Source of the DNA: Adiantum capillus-veneris
Taxonomy: Eukaryota; Streptophyta; Polypodiopsida; Polypodiales; Pteridaceae
DNA: 64,000 bases
Assembly: GCA_014529385.2 (NCBI GenBank)
Contig: CM043963.1
Coordinates: forward strand, 78,578,412-78,642,411
Reading direction: 5' to 3'
The notes under the pieces are model-generated. The model did not search any database. It was not told the origin of the DNA and was given only the letters and a program-made list of their open reading frames with translations. Shown here piece after piece: positions 10,092 to 21,815 of this stretch. Each line of letters opens with the position of its first letter. Position 1 is the stretch's first letter. A program made the position numbers and the translations under genes.

Positions 10092-11070
10092 ATGAGGGAA
10101 GCAGAGCTTAAGGAGAAAGCAAAAGTAGCAGTGGACTCCAAGAGGCAAACAGAATGCAATGTGACCCTATCCATAGAGGCAAGCAACAAAGAAACTCTAC
10201 TTTCAATGAAGGATGGTTTGCTTGCAGAGATACCATTTATAGATGGAGCCAGAAAGCTGGCTCTGGAAAAAGTGGACATTAATTTATTGCTGAAGCCAGA
10301 TGCTGAGATCTCAGACACAATTATTTATGCTTCTCTTAAGTAAGTGTTACTATCTTGCTAACTTTGAAAACTCAGATCATAGGTGTACTAACTCATGTAC
10401 ACTCCCTGCAGCTTGATCAAAAGTCAACTTCCACCGCACACCCACACGGAGGTGTTTCTTCTTGATCCACAAATGTCATTGATTATTAGACAGAAGAACA
10501 ATCCATCTGGCACATTTGAGAGTTGATTTCTCCAATGTGCTATGCTGGAAGTAACTGTCATCATATTTCCATATAAGAACAACCATCACTGGAGTCTCAT
10601 ATGCCTTGATGTTGACCAGCCAGTAGTGTGGGTTTTCAATTCAATAAAAAGAACCCACCCTGAAATTAGGCTGTAAGTGTTATGTATCAGAAAGTGTTTC
10701 TTATAGATATCCATGTAAATTTGAAGTCTCAAGCTAACATCTTGATACTACTTTGTGCATTTGTATAAAGAGGTTGTTGCTTGCTTATGGCAAGCTATGT
10801 GGAAGGTATGAACTATACAAGGCCCCAATCAAAGATGTACCTGTACCAAATCAAACCGATGGAAATTCCTGCAGGTGGAGATGTCTTCTCCATGCAGAAT
10901 ATGTCCTGCAAAGCTACTTTGCATTAAAACCTTTCATGACTAAGGTAACCATTTGGCAATGCATTCAGTCAGTTTTGGTTTTCTTTATACAAGACTTATC
11001 ACCATGTGGTCTTTCAATTTTTTAGAGTGCTTTGAAAAACTACACATATGATTATTTGCAAAGATATCGG
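10092..11070 (+). pseudogene. Ulp1/SENP (C48) cysteine protease-like gene, decayed
   Basis: Four exon-like blocks are bounded by splice-like sites: 10092-10340 (GTAAGT next), 10412-10672, about 10771-10944 and 11026-11070. The 10340/10412 join keeps phase. Block 2 holds NNHHWSLICLD, the Ulp1 catalytic His region, followed by VWVFNSI where Ulp1 has its catalytic Asp, so D is replaced by N. Block 3 holds NQTDGNSC, matching the Gln oxyanion and Cys nucleophile region. Block 2 also has an in-frame TGA (10524-10526). Ulp1 proteases remove SUMO or related modifiers, and plant TEs often carry such genes. The missing Asp and the stop argue it is now inactive. Confidence 0.7.
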
Positions 11071-11700
11071 GTAAGTCTAATACAACACCTGCTCACTATG
11101 TCGAACCCTAGAGAACCTGAAGATAGCAGCTTGGACGGCCACACAATTGATATGACAATACATGACGTGCCACCACGACAAACCCCTGCATCAGATACAG
11201 TGGAATCACAACGGGCTGAGGGGGTCATATCAGCCGAAGATGAAAGAGCCGAGGATGAAGAAAGGTCAAATGAGCATATGGAAGGTGCTAGTGTACAACC
11301 AGAGGGGCTTATGGAGGAGACAATGAAAGAGCCAAGTAAGCCAGTGGAGGAGCCAAAAGAGCCCATGGATGAAACCCGGGATGAGGAAAGCAGGCCTACG
11401 GATGAGAAAAAGGATATGGATGAGGAAAGCAGGCCTACGGATGAGCAAAGTGATATGGATGAGGAAAGCAGGCCTACGGATGAGCAAAAGGATATGGATG
11501 ATGCAAGCCAGCCAACAGAGGCAGAGGAAAAGACCTTGGAGGAAACCCTGAATGAGGTAGAAAGAGCCATGGGGGAGACCCTTGATGAAGATGTGAATGA
11601 TGACTATGACGATGAAGGTAAAGCAGAGGATAGCAACAACGACAACAACACTATAGAGACCCAGTATGGACCCTTGCTACTTGTAGATACGGTTGTTCCG
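11071..11700 (+). CDS. Acidic Glu/Asp-rich segment with a tandem repeat
   Basis: An open frame downstream of the Ulp1 blocks. It is very acidic and contains about three near-identical copies of a 15-residue unit of the type EESRPTDEQKDMD (about 11385-11500). It ends before a GTAATG donor-like site at 11701, with an acceptor-like TTTTACAG just before the next block. No enzyme motif. It most likely forms a disordered linker between the protease and the phosphatase domain if the blocks are one gene; that linkage is inferred from strand, order and splice-like borders only. Confidence 0.5.
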
Positions 11701-11772
11701 GTAATGTCTATTCAAGTATGGCAAAATATGTTCAGTTTCTAACTACTTATATGTACTTGTCAACTTTTACAG

Positions 11773-12336
11773 AGATTGATTATCTTGGACCTCAATGGAT
11801 TGCTGCTGATGTGCGTGCCTTTGGGTATAGCAGACTCCTTCGAGGATTTGCAAACATTTCGGATGGGAACTTGTTGAGTCGTGGTTCGTCTAGGAACCAA
11901 AGAATTTATTCAGTTTCTTCTTCCGCGCTTCAGAGTTGCCGTATGGGCTTCAATGCAAAGGCAAAACTTGTCGCCACTAGTTACAATAGTTTGCGGTGTA
12001 TGCGGCGCTCACACGTCAGATTTTTCCTTTTTGTATGATCAAAGAAAATGTGTTACCGTCGAGGGCCAATACCACCCTAAAAAACCACATTTACCTCTTT
12101 TGTACAAACCGTTTAGCCAAATCGATGTACCCTTTGATGCAAATAATACACTACTGATTGATGATACTCCTGAAAAGGAAGAACTAAATCCACCAGGAAC
12201 AACTATCTCACCACCCTCTTTCGAGGGGCATTCCTTTGATTTTTACCTTGAAGACATTTTGATTCCATACTTACAGAAATTGTATCTCAGTCCATTGTTC
12301 ACGGACGAGTTTGTACTTTCTAATGAATTAAGATGA
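11773..12336 (+). pseudogene. FCP1/NIF-type HAD phosphatase domain
   Basis: After an acceptor-like site the translation runs LIILDLNGLLL (HAD motif I; the second Asp of DXD is Asn), an in-frame TGA (11875-11877), then RLGTKEFIQFLLPRF.VAVWASM and NNTLLIDDTPEKEELNPPGT, ending near YLEDILIPYLQKL. This is the domain order of plant NLI-interacting-factor (NIF) proteins related to RNA polymerase II CTD phosphatases. One stop and the motif I change suggest a pseudogene, unless the TGA region is spliced out. It could be the C-terminus of the preceding Ulp1-like gene. Confidence 0.7.
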
Positions 12337-12361
12337 CTCTTCTATCATGTCTTTGTCTTGC

Positions 12362-12362
<1 letters not shown>

Positions 12363-12433
<71 letters not shown>
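12363..12433. repeat. AG microsatellite
   Basis: About 35 uninterrupted AG units, between the tail of the NIF-like block and the 3' end of the converging gene on the minus strand. Confidence 0.97.
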
Positions 12434-12434
<1 letters not shown>

Positions 12435-12641
12435 GGCAATGGCTAAAGAAATGTATTTCAAGAACACTTATATTCACAGAGCACAATTGACAAATGAGCT
12501 CAAAAAACTTCATGTATTGAAAGTCATTCGTATACACTTGGGTTCACAAGAATCTCTGTTACATTGACACTATTTCAACCCGACCATCTAACTCTTTGCA
12601 CAAAATATCTTTTTCCCTACGCCGCATCAGCTTACGACCAG

Positions 12642-13999
12642 CTAGGAAAAAGGAAAATCTGAAAGGTCCCTATCCATTGACTCTTCAATTATGTCGTGCC
12701 ACAACTGCAGAAGACCGCATAGATCCCTTATTGTAACCACCAACATTAGGCCTTTCTCTTTATCAATCACTTCCACATCCATCGGAGGATTATCTTCCAA
12801 ACCTGCAGAAACCTGGTCCATAGGAATGTACTTACCTCTGAGCATTTGTGATCGCATATACCAAAAGGAGACTAACAGTGATTGGCTTGCAATCATGTAC
12901 TTGACAACTAGAGTGTCAAGCGCGACCTCGCACCGTATGCCAATCTCTTCCTTTACATACCATCCTTTGTCAAGAATTTGTCACAGGATGACTGCTGAAA
13001 TGACTTGCACATGAACATAGTTTTCGTAACACGTATATTGTAGTTATGAAACAACTCCATGAACAGTGCAGCAGGAAAAAAGTTTGCAATTCTAACCAGT
13101 TTGGTGGGAATAGAGCTACGTAGAGACCTCTGTATATCCTTGTAGAGCTTACTTCGCATTGCCTCCACCATTGTTTCCTCAGGAACTGGCCAGTCCACAG
13201 TGTTCCAATCGGTTGGTAGAGGCACTTTCACCAACATGCCATTCTTATTCCCTGGGCTGAGTTGGTAGAAGTGGTCATAGAAAAATATTCCTTCATCATC
13301 CAGGCTTTTGTTGCTTCTCCCTGAATACTGTAGAGAACCAATGTGGACATGAACAACAAGGAAGAGGCCTATTATGCACTCCACAGGCTCCCATTTCTCA
13401 TAAGAAGAGGGATAAGCATCTGCAAAATATATAACAAGAGTTAAACTAAGAGTATCAATAAGTCAAAATGACAAATCTAATGTAGTTGAGATGTGAAGAA
13501 TGGAGCCATTGCTCATAAGAAGAGGGATGAACGTTGCAAAATATATAAGAAAAGTTATAATGAGAGTATCAATAAGTGAAATGACAAATCAAATGCAGTT
13601 CAGATGTCAACAATACTTACAATTGCAACGTGGTTGATGTATACTCGACACATTTCCATCATTTGCTATCACGTCTGGATGGGTAAACACATGCTGAACA
13701 AGAACTTCCTTTACAGATCTTTTGCCGATTTCAACTTTGAAATCCAACACTCTGGCCTTCCATGCTGAGCGGTAAACATTGATAGCACTAGACCTCTTGG
13801 GTCTTCTTGGTTGCATGAGGACCCATGAACCTTTGTTTATCCTTTGTCCAACCCATTGGTTCTCTGCACTTATTGAAGTTGATATTGTAATTGAGGATAT
13901 GCTACTACTTGGCCTTCTAGGCAAAGTGCAGGTGTTGGTAGTTGGTGTGAGAGACCATAAACACCTAGAGCTTCTTGGGCGAGAAGACGTGTAAGCCAT
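12642..13999 (-). CDS. Unrecognised intron-containing gene, about 390 aa
   Basis: Reads from 13999 down. Exon 1 (13999-13621) is Ser/Pro/Arg-rich and ends at a GTAAGT donor; exon 2 starts at 13419 after TTTTGCAG. Exon 2 carries hydrophobic and mixed blocks (ECIIGLFLVVHVHIGSL, PTDWNTVDWPVPEETM, LVRIANFFPAALFMELF). Near 12950 the frame changes and continues as VKYMIASQSLLVSFWYMRSQM to the stop at 12642, so there is either a frameshift or a very short intron. I recognise no family. It converges on the Ulp1/NIF blocks and may belong to the same large mobile element or be a host gene. Confidence 0.5.
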
Positions 14000-14289
14000 A
14001 GCTCTCAGAGAAAAGCTTTAGTGGAGGGAGATTCACTTTGAAAGCATTCTAATGGAGGGAAAGTGTTTTAGAATTCCAATATCTTGTGCGGGCTTAATGG
14101 TCACCCTCCAGTACGTTAATGACCATAAGAGAATATCAGCAGTGGGACCACATACGCACCTAATAGCTCGGTAAAAGCAAGGAAGTTACAATGCCACAAT
14201 CCTAGATTCGTGAAAGTTTTTAGGGTATTTTCCTATTTTTTGAGTCTTTCCACGTACTTTCCTACGTAATGTAGCCCTCCTGCTCATTG
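14000..14289. other. Non-coding stretch upstream of the minus-strand gene
   Basis: No ORF or repeat recognised. It may hold the promoter of the minus-strand gene; its right part grades into the truncated Ty3-B element. Confidence 0.4.
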
Positions 14290-16535
14290 GACGCGCTCTA
14301 TTTTTCTCTCTCCTTCATATGGCCCTCCAAATGACCTCCGAAATGTCCTAATGCAACTTCACGCACCATAGATGTCCGACAAATTCTCTCACAATATCCA
14401 AACTTGTTTAAAAGGAACCCCCAATCATTAGTCATCAATTTGCCTATTTTCCATAGCATCCGCACTGGCAATCATCCCCCAGTAAAGATGGCTATTCGTA
14501 GACGCTCACCACGAGAAGTGAAGAACTTGAACACAACTGTCAATGACATGCTTTTACAAGGAGTAATAGAACCATCATGCAGTGATTGGGCTTCTGAACC
14601 ACATCTTGTCAAGAAAGATGATAACTCCTACAGCTTTTGTGTAGATTTCAGACCTCTCAACAAAATCACACAGCATGATTTATACCCTCTCCCACGAATA
14701 GACGACCTTCTTGACCATCTAGGTAAATCAAGGTACTTCACTTCTCTTGACCTTGCTTTGGGATATTGGAAAATTCCTTTAGACCCTAAAGATGCACACA
14801 AGACCGCCTTTAGAACCCCAAGTGGTCTTTATTAGTTCACCCGAATGCCCTTTGGATTGACTGATGCAGTTAGCACCTTTCAGAGAACAGCTAACACCAT
14901 TTTATTCTGCAGAAAGTTGTCTTGGTGTATTTGGACGACATTCTTATACACACATCTACTTGGGAGGAACACACACTGAAGTTTTACAAGAGGTGTTAAA
15001 CCGCATACAACACTTCAACCTACAGCTTCAACTTCGCAAGTGTAAATGGGGTGCGACACATCTCAAATTTTTGGGTTTTATCGTTTTAGGAGAAGGGATA
15101 CAAATTGACCCTGCAAAGGTCTTTGCAATTCAATCTTACCCCCCACCATCTAATGTTAAGAATCTACAGAGTTTCTTAGGGATGGAAATGTTTTCTCTTA
15201 GGTTTGTCCCTCATCTAGCTCAGATAACGTTACCCTTGCGGCGTCTCCTTCAGAAGGGCATACCCTACTCTTGGAACCAGGCATGTCAAGAGAGCTTCAC
15301 AAAACTCAAAGAATCCATACAACATCCATCCATGTTGTCCCATCCAGATTTCAGCAAACCTTTCTTACTACAAACTGATGCCTCTAATGTTGGATTGGGG
15401 GCAGCTCTACTGCAGCAGCAGGATACGGGCGGAAACTGGACTCCCATCTCTTTCATTAGCAGGACACTCACCAAACCGGAACTCAACTATTCAACAACAG
15501 AAAAAGAGCTATTGGATGTTGTTTGGGCATTCACCAAGTTTCATCCATACCTCCACGGCACTCAGGTGATTGTAGAGACTGATCACCACCCCATAATTCC
15601 CCTTTTACAAAAGAGCCATCCCCCGGGTCGTTTTCTCCGATGGGTTCTAGCCCTCCAAGAATACGAGTTTCAAATTAGGTACAAAAAAGGATTCACCAAC
15701 TTTCTTGTAGATGGCCTCTCTTGCTCTGAATTTCAACACGCACAAGTCACATGTGTCGAAACTCCTATTTCCATCTCCCAGCTGCCCATTCTACAGCAAG
15801 CCGACCCAGCAATCGAAGAAATCATTCATAATATTAGAAGTGACAAACCCCACCTTCACAAACGAAGATTCATGCTCAGGGAAAATTTGGTTTATTACAT
15901 TCAACAGGGGCATCCTCCTCGCCTTTATGTCCCACTTGCGTCACAGCAGCACTACATCCATCATTATCATGCCCAACCCCTATCAGGACACCTCGGCTTT
16001 CACAAGGTTCTACAAAAGTTGCGACTCGCCCATTACTGGCCTAGGATGCGACATTCAACTTCAAAACAGTTACAAGAGTGTACAGCCTGCCAAGAAATTA
16101 AAAACACACACCAGAAGGTCGGGTATTTGTCTCCCATTTCGGTCAGTTCCCCTTTCGAACTCGTTGGTTGGGATCTCATGGGTCCATTCCCAATGACTGT
16201 TAATGGTAACAGGTATGTGCTGGTCATCACTAAATACCTCACACGATGGTGTGAGGTTCAAGCTCTACCAAATAGCTCGGTGTTCACTGTCGCTCATGCA
16301 CTACTGCATAATGTCATCTTCAAGCATGGATGCCCACAACAGCTTTTATCCGATCAAGGGGCGCCATTCAAAAGTGATGTCATGCAGCTCTTGACCAAAA
16401 GTCTCGGTGTTGAGCAGCTATTCACATCCCCCTATCACCCACAAACAAATGGGCTCACCGAGCGCCTCAACAAAACGATGAAGCAGATGCTTGCCGCCTA
16501 CATCGATCCACTTCATTAGACCTGGGATCAGATTT
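14290..16535 (+). pseudogene. pol: Ty3-B pol, left part: RT, RNase H, integrase
   Basis: A decayed Ty3/gypsy polyprotein lacking LTR and gag on its left. RT motifs FCVDFRPLN and RYFTSLDLALGYW lie in one frame, stopped by TAG near 14835. RMPFGLTDA and YLDDILIHT are in two other frames, so at least two frameshifts hit RT. From 14864 RNase H is intact (LQTDASN, STTEKELL, VETDHHP). Integrase follows with an HHCC finger (HHYHAQPLSGHLG to CTACQ) and WDLMGP, SDQGAPF, NGLTERLN as the DDE triad. TAG at 16517-16519 replaces a codon just before the copia insertion at 16531-16535. The C-terminus resumes at 26929. Confidence 0.85.
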
Positions 16536-16762
16536 TGTTACCATATACACGTGGTAGTGATGTGTGTGAACACACTAGGACCGCCGGGGCATTTTTTCCC
16601 TCTTTAGGAGGTTTTTTCCCCCGAGCATTGTATATACGCCCATCACTCTAGGGCTATCTATCTTTCCATTGCACACTAAGTAATACACTCACTATTATGT
16701 GCCTTGAGCTTCCTCCATCTTCTCCAAGCTGTGTGCATTTCTCTGAAACCCTAATTCCAACA
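16536..16762 (+). repeat. 5' LTR of Copia-A
   Basis: Begins TGTTACCATATACACG and ends ATTCCAACA. A TATA-like GTATATACG near 16630 may be its promoter. Confidence 0.93.
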
Positions 16763-16765
16763 ATT

Positions 16766-16777
16766 GGTATCAGAGCA
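16766..16777 (+). other. Copia-A primer-binding site, initiator tRNA-Met
   Basis: TGGTATCAGAGC, the standard plant complement to the 3' end of initiator tRNA-Met, three bases after the LTR. Confidence 0.93.
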
Positions 16778-17125
16778 GGTTACGTCCTCCCAAGCTTAGT
16801 CGCCAACTGCTCCAGCACACTCCTGCTCACTTTCTCCGATTACAGTGAGGTTTGGCGAGCGTTCGTAGGTCGACAACTATTTTGGGCAGGCACATAGAGC
16901 TCGGATTGCTCAGATTTTTGATTTGGGCTCATTTCGGCCTCCGTTTCCACTACAGGCGGGTCTGCACAGGCAATTTTGTCATTTTGTGCAAAATTTTTGT
17001 CAGTGCCGTTTTCTGCATAACAGGTGCCTTACAGTCTTGTACGGTTTGTGCTATATAGCACGTGTTGTTCCCGTTTCATTTCTCCTATTTTCGAGCAGTT
17101 TTCACATCAGGTGCAACATTTACCG

Positions 17126-17212
17126 TGGCTGACAACAACAACACAAATGTGTTCAAGATGCTTGCTCTAAGGATAGGTTGAATGGGGACAAGTACCCTAT
17201 GTGGGCTTATAT
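17126..17212 (+). pseudogene. gag: Copia-A gag, N-terminal scrap before the CACTA insertion
   Basis: GTGGCTGACAACAACAAC looks like a gag start with ATG changed to GTG. A frame change follows, then DRLNGDKYPMWAY, a typical copia gag N-terminus, is cut by the CACTA insertion; the frame resumes at 23986. Confidence 0.7.
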
Positions 17213-17227
17213 CACTACAAGAGGCTC

Positions 17228-17284
17228 TTCACATTAGCGACGCTCACATAGCGACGCTTATAGCGACGCTCATAGCGACGCCAG
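17228..17284. repeat. Left subterminal repeats of the CACTA element
   Basis: Four copies of TAGCGACGC spaced 12-15 bases. Such repeats are the binding sites of the TNPA-type protein in En/Spm. Confidence 0.85.
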
Positions 17285-17371
17285 CTGGGGTAAGAAAAAT
17301 AACCGAGCGCGCCCAAAAACTCAGATCTCAGATCTGAGTTTTTCGACGCCCTCAAGCAAAGAGCAGGTAAC

Positions 17372-17372
17372 G

Positions 17373-17410
<38 letters not shown>

Positions 17411-17411
17411 C

Positions 17412-17453
<42 letters not shown>

Positions 17454-17573
17454 AGAGGAAGGAGAGACAGGTATGCTCCTTCCCTCTCCTCATTCTCATG
17501 TTCCCTTCCTCTCTTTCTCTCTCCCTCGCTCTCTCTCTCACACACACACACATACACACACACATATAGTGTT

Positions 17574-17653
<80 letters not shown>
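17372..17653. repeat. Compound CT, CA and GA microsatellites in the CACTA
   Basis: CT run (about 17372-17405), CA run (17415-17449), further short CT/CA runs, and a long GA run (17577-17653). Non-coding. Confidence 0.95.
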
Positions 17654-17655
<2 letters not shown>

Positions 17656-17693
17656 CAAAAACGCACACACATACATAAACAAAGAATGCACAC

Positions 17694-17875
17694 ACACATT
17701 GAGAGAGAAAAAGAGAGAGAGAGCATGCATAAACAAAAAACGCACGCATTGAGAGAGGAAAAGAGAGAGAGAACATGCATAAACAAAAAACGCACACATT
17801 GAGAGAGGAAAAGAGAAAGAAAACATGCATACGATCCAAAAAAACGCACACACATTGAGAGAAAAAGAAAGAGAA
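17694..17875. repeat. Tandem repeat with a 50-bp unit in the CACTA
   Basis: About 3.3 copies of a 50-bp unit beginning CATTGAGAGAGGAAAAGAGA and ending in AAACGCACA. The last full copy has a small insertion. Confidence 0.85.
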
Positions 17876-18223
17876 ACTAAGGGAGCGTCGTAGGAAACTA
17901 ATTAAAATTAAAAGACCTAAAGATCTAGCCGACGAGGAGTTGAACTGAAGACCTATTATTCAAGAGAGAAATGGCATAATCAATCTATCATACTTGGCAT
18001 GGGTGATAGAAAGGTTATACCATTTATCTCTTTTTATTGGCACACACATCCACACACGCGCACACACACAGGAAGAAGAGAGTTATAACGTCGTAGGAAA
18101 CTATTTTAAAAGACGTTAAAGATTAGGTTATATGTAGACTTACATTAAATTAGATTTAGGTTTATTTTTAACTAGATTTACATTTATTTAAGCTAGATTT
18201 AGATTTATGTTATATTAGATTAG

Positions 18224-18422
18224 ATGCGGGTCTCCATAGACTGCGATGCCTGCATGAAGCGGGTGAAGAAAGCCCTCAATGGAATATAGGGTATTGCTGC
18301 CTTCACTCATAGTGGGCTCCGTCGATCCAAAAGTACTGGTGAAATGTCTTCAGAAGATAGGGAAGAAGGTGGATCTTCAGGGCGGCAAGAGTCACTACAT
18401 CCCCGACACAATGACCATCTAG
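18224..18422 (+). pseudogene. Captured HMA (heavy-metal-associated) domain fragment
   Basis: From ATG at 18224 the frame reads MRVSIDCDACMKRVKKALNG, an HMA domain start with the metal-binding CXXC (CDAC), then a TAG. After a frame change it continues SVDPKVLVKCLQKIGKKVDL, the second half of an HMA domain as in plant HIPP metallochaperones. The fragment is intron-free, has a stop and a frameshift, and is flanked by diverged AT-rich direct repeats (about 18139-18212 and 18436-18512). It was most likely copied from a host gene into the transposon and is now non-functional. Confidence 0.7.
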
Positions 18423-18844
18423 ACAACCTCTAGTCATTAGACTTACGTTAAATTAGATTTAGCTTTATTTTTAGTTAGATTTACGTTTATTTAGATTTAC
18501 GCTTATTTACGTTAGATCGAGTCCACGCAAGAATTACTTACGGTTTAGGGTTTAGAGTTAGACGAACAGTGAAAAGATCTACTGTGAAAAGATGTTAAGA
18601 TGAAGTGAAGTGCTACAGCTAGAGAAGAGGCAAAGGGATTTTGTCCACTACATGCAGTATCATGTAGACGTGGGTGTCTAGATTTCTTGTACCCACAAAT
18701 ATAGGTATTGACCAATGGGTCACAAATATAGGTCACAGCGCTTTTCAGGTGATCTATTACAATTAGTTTACTTTAATAGAACTCATGGTGTATAATGAGC
18801 TGATAGATTTTTACACGACTGTATCATATTTTTATGTTGTGTAG

Positions 18845-21815
18845 ATTGCTGAAAGAGCACATTCTACCAGCTGACAATGTGATGCCAGATTCCCGAGATG
18901 AAGCAAGAAAGATTTTGCGAAACTTGGGGATGGATTACAATTCTATCCACGCTTGTCCTAATGACTGCATTCTTTTCAGAGGGGAATACACAGACATGGA
19001 GAAGTGTCCGAAATGTGATTCCGAAAGATATCGAGTAGATCTCCACGGGACAAAAATTCCACAAAAGGTTTTGCGACATTTTCCTTTGCTTCCTCGCATC
19101 AAGCATTTCTTCGAATGTAAGTCCATGGCCTTAGGCCTGGCTATGGATGGCGTAAATCCATTTGGTCAAAGATCAACATCTTACAGTGTATGGCCCGTTG
19201 TCATCGTCAACTACAACATTCCCCCGTGGTTGACTACGAAGAAGGGGCACCTATGGCTAAGCTTGATTGTGCCAGGGCGATATAAAGTGGGGAATATGGA
19301 TGTGTATCTTCGTCCACTATTGGAAGAGCTACAACAATTGTGGATTGGCATAGAGGTGGTGGATATGAGCCGACACACAGGACGACGGAATGCTTTGATC
19401 AGAGGTATTCTAATGTGGACCATGCATGACTATCCCGGGCTAACAGAATGCTCAGGTGATCTATTGACACTCCTCTCTCAGACACTGTAAATCTGGTTTT
19501 TCCCCATAGTTGATCTATTATCATGTGTATACATGCAGGGCTTCAAACAAGCGGATACAGAGCATGTGTCACATGTGGACCTAGACTGAATGCACGTAGG
19601 GCACCCTCACTGAAGAAGCAAATCTACGAAGGTCATCAAGCGTATCTTCCGGAGAATCATGTGTTACGCGACGGCTTTTTGGGAAGAGAGCCACCAAGGA
19701 TGTCTGCACAAGCATGGTTAGAGCAGAAGGAGATGTGCGATGACGGATTGCCTCCAGGGATGAAGAGACTATCTCTATGGTACGAGTTACCATACTGGCC
19801 TCGACTCGTGATCAATCACTTGCTCGATCCAATGCACATATTCAAGAATGTGGGTAATCTACTATGGGACCATTTGACCGGCAAGAAAGATACTTTGGGA
19901 GCCAGAGTTGACCTTAGAAATGTGGATCGTATGGAGCAATATTGGCCGCAAACAGCGTCTGATGGATCGATAAAACTTCCTAAAGCACCATGGATTTTCA
20001 CAGGAGCCCAAGAACGCAAAGTAAAAGAGGCCATTCGATCTTTGCGGACCCCCACTGGCGTAATGCACTCGCTCCGAACGTGTTTTACTAAAGAAGGAAA
20101 GCTTACCGGTTTGAAGTCACACGATTGGCATAAAATGTGTCAGGTACGTTCATAGTGGACTTTAATATCATTGCATAAAATGTGGACTTTAATATCATTG
20201 CTGCACATACTTTACAGTTTATTTTACCGGTTGCCATTGAGGGATGTTTGTCTCTCGACATCCGTAACACAATCTACAAACTTGCAAAGCTGGTGCAATG
20301 GATCTCACAAAAGGAGATCGACGTAGACTCCATACCATTCGCCAAACTAAATGCTGCGGAGCTTGTGTGCATGTTTGAGAAACATTTTCCTACTACAATG
20401 CTAACCATTCAGGTGCATCTTCTTATTCACATAGTTGATGAGGTGGAAATAGCTGGCACAGTTCATTCCAGATGGATGTTCTTCTTAGAGCGTTTCATGA
20501 TAACGCTTAAGGGATATGTGCGTCAAAAGGCACGTCCGGAGGGTAGCATGGCAGAAGGTTGGTTGGTATCAGAGTCCCTAGTGTACATTGGAGAGTGGTT
20601 AGACGGATTTGATAAATCCCGGGATACGCTATGGCGAACCATAGATGATGAGCGCATATCTGGGATTGTCATGTGCAATCTCGGTGTTGAGAAGAAGATG
20701 ACGGAAGATCTAGAGGCTAAAATCAACCGATTTTGCATGCTTCACAATCCAGTGATGCAAAAGTGGATTTCACAATATGAGGATGCAAAGCAAGAGCGAC
20801 AAAGGGCACGAATCGAGTGGAGACGGGGAAGACGACCACCGATGCACTATCCAGCGGTTCTGGAGAGCCTACCAACCTTCATGAGCTTAAGATGGTTGCA
20901 CAACCAATTGAAAAGCGCACAACAATGCGGTGACGAAGTGACTGAAGAAGAGTGGGAGTACTCTCGGGGTTGCGCGACCAAGGTAAGTTTGCAATGTACG
21001 ACTAGCAAGTGACTTTATTTATAAACGTTTGAACGGCCACTCATAATCTTTGTTCGTTGTAGTATAAGTCATACACAGCAGCATGGTGTAAAGGTCGACA
21101 TTTTAGGGTGGAACGAATCGACAAAAAGCGTTTTACTCAAGATTGTGGAATCATGGCAAAATTTGAACAGTCTAGTCGACGACGTTCCTCTGATGCAGAT
21201 CCCGTGGTGGCGGAACTCACTTACTTCGGCACGCTGCAAGAGATTTTGAGGATCGATTACAGAGGATTTTTTGTCGACTTGTTCGACGTGCAATGGTTCA
21301 AGATAATCATGGAGGGTCGAAACGCTACTGTGCGTAGAGGAGAGTCTGGTTTTCTTGAGGTGGATTCTACTAAGAAATGGACTGACCTAAGAGACACTTT
21401 CGTACTACCCGAGCATTGTGAACAAGTAAGTATATAAATAGTTAACATCCCCCTTTTACAAGTTATGTGCTTGAAAGCTCTCATGTAAGTTATGTGGCTC
21501 TGGCAGGTAGTATTTCATCCTACAAAGTCTACATCAAACTGGTGGTACGTCATAGAGGTAGCCCCTCGTAGTGCAAGGACGTATGAAGGCTACCATGTGC
21601 CAATCACAACGACATCAATGGAGGAGATCAGAGAAGATGCTCAATCAGAAGCCGCTGCGGTGGTGCCAGACGAGCATCAAGATGCTACTGCTCTATATGG
21701 GGTGCATGCAGAGGAGCTACAAAATGAAACAGAGGATATGTGTTTAAACGGAGAGCTCTATATAGATATAGGAAGTTATGCTGAGTTATGCGAGGATGAG
21801 AGAGAGATCTCTTAA
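18845..21815 (+). CDS. TNP2-like CACTA transposase
   Basis: Five exons follow from GT-AG borders: 18845-19455, 19539-20143, 20218-20982, 21063-21425, 21507-21815; any 5' exon before the acceptor at 18844 was not identified. Exon 1 has the family marks YNSIHACPNDCILFRGEY, CPKC and YSVWPVVIVNYNIPPWL (Transposase_21 domain). Exon 2 has LPYWPRL and NHLLDPMHIFKNV. Exon 3 resembles DUF4218 (KLVQWISQKEIDV, HSRWMFFLERFM, KGYVRQKARPEGSMAEGW). Exons 4-5 resemble DUF4216 (ELTYFGTLQEILRIDY, WWYVIEVAPR). No stops within exons. It would cut and join the CACTA ends in the nucleus. Intron 2 has a 20-bp tandem duplication. Confidence 0.9.

Noticed and set aside
11052-11570. Ser-rich minus-strand frame opposite the acidic repeats
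   Set aside because: A product of the repetitive GAA/GAG-rich coding strand; the splice-like borders fit only the plus strand.
17215-17855. Long minus-strand frames of Leu/Ser/Cys over 17215-17855
   Set aside because: They are translations of CT/CA/GA microsatellites and the 50-bp tandem repeat; repeats without stops stay open in several frames.
17935-17960. tRNA-like GAGTTGAACTGAAGACC motif
   Set aside because: Resembles a T-arm by chance; no acceptor or anticodon stems can be folded around it.
21420-21510. Possible separate gene for the last transposase exons
   Set aside because: GT-AG borders and phase join them to the preceding exons, and the domain order matches TNP2 plus DUF4216.
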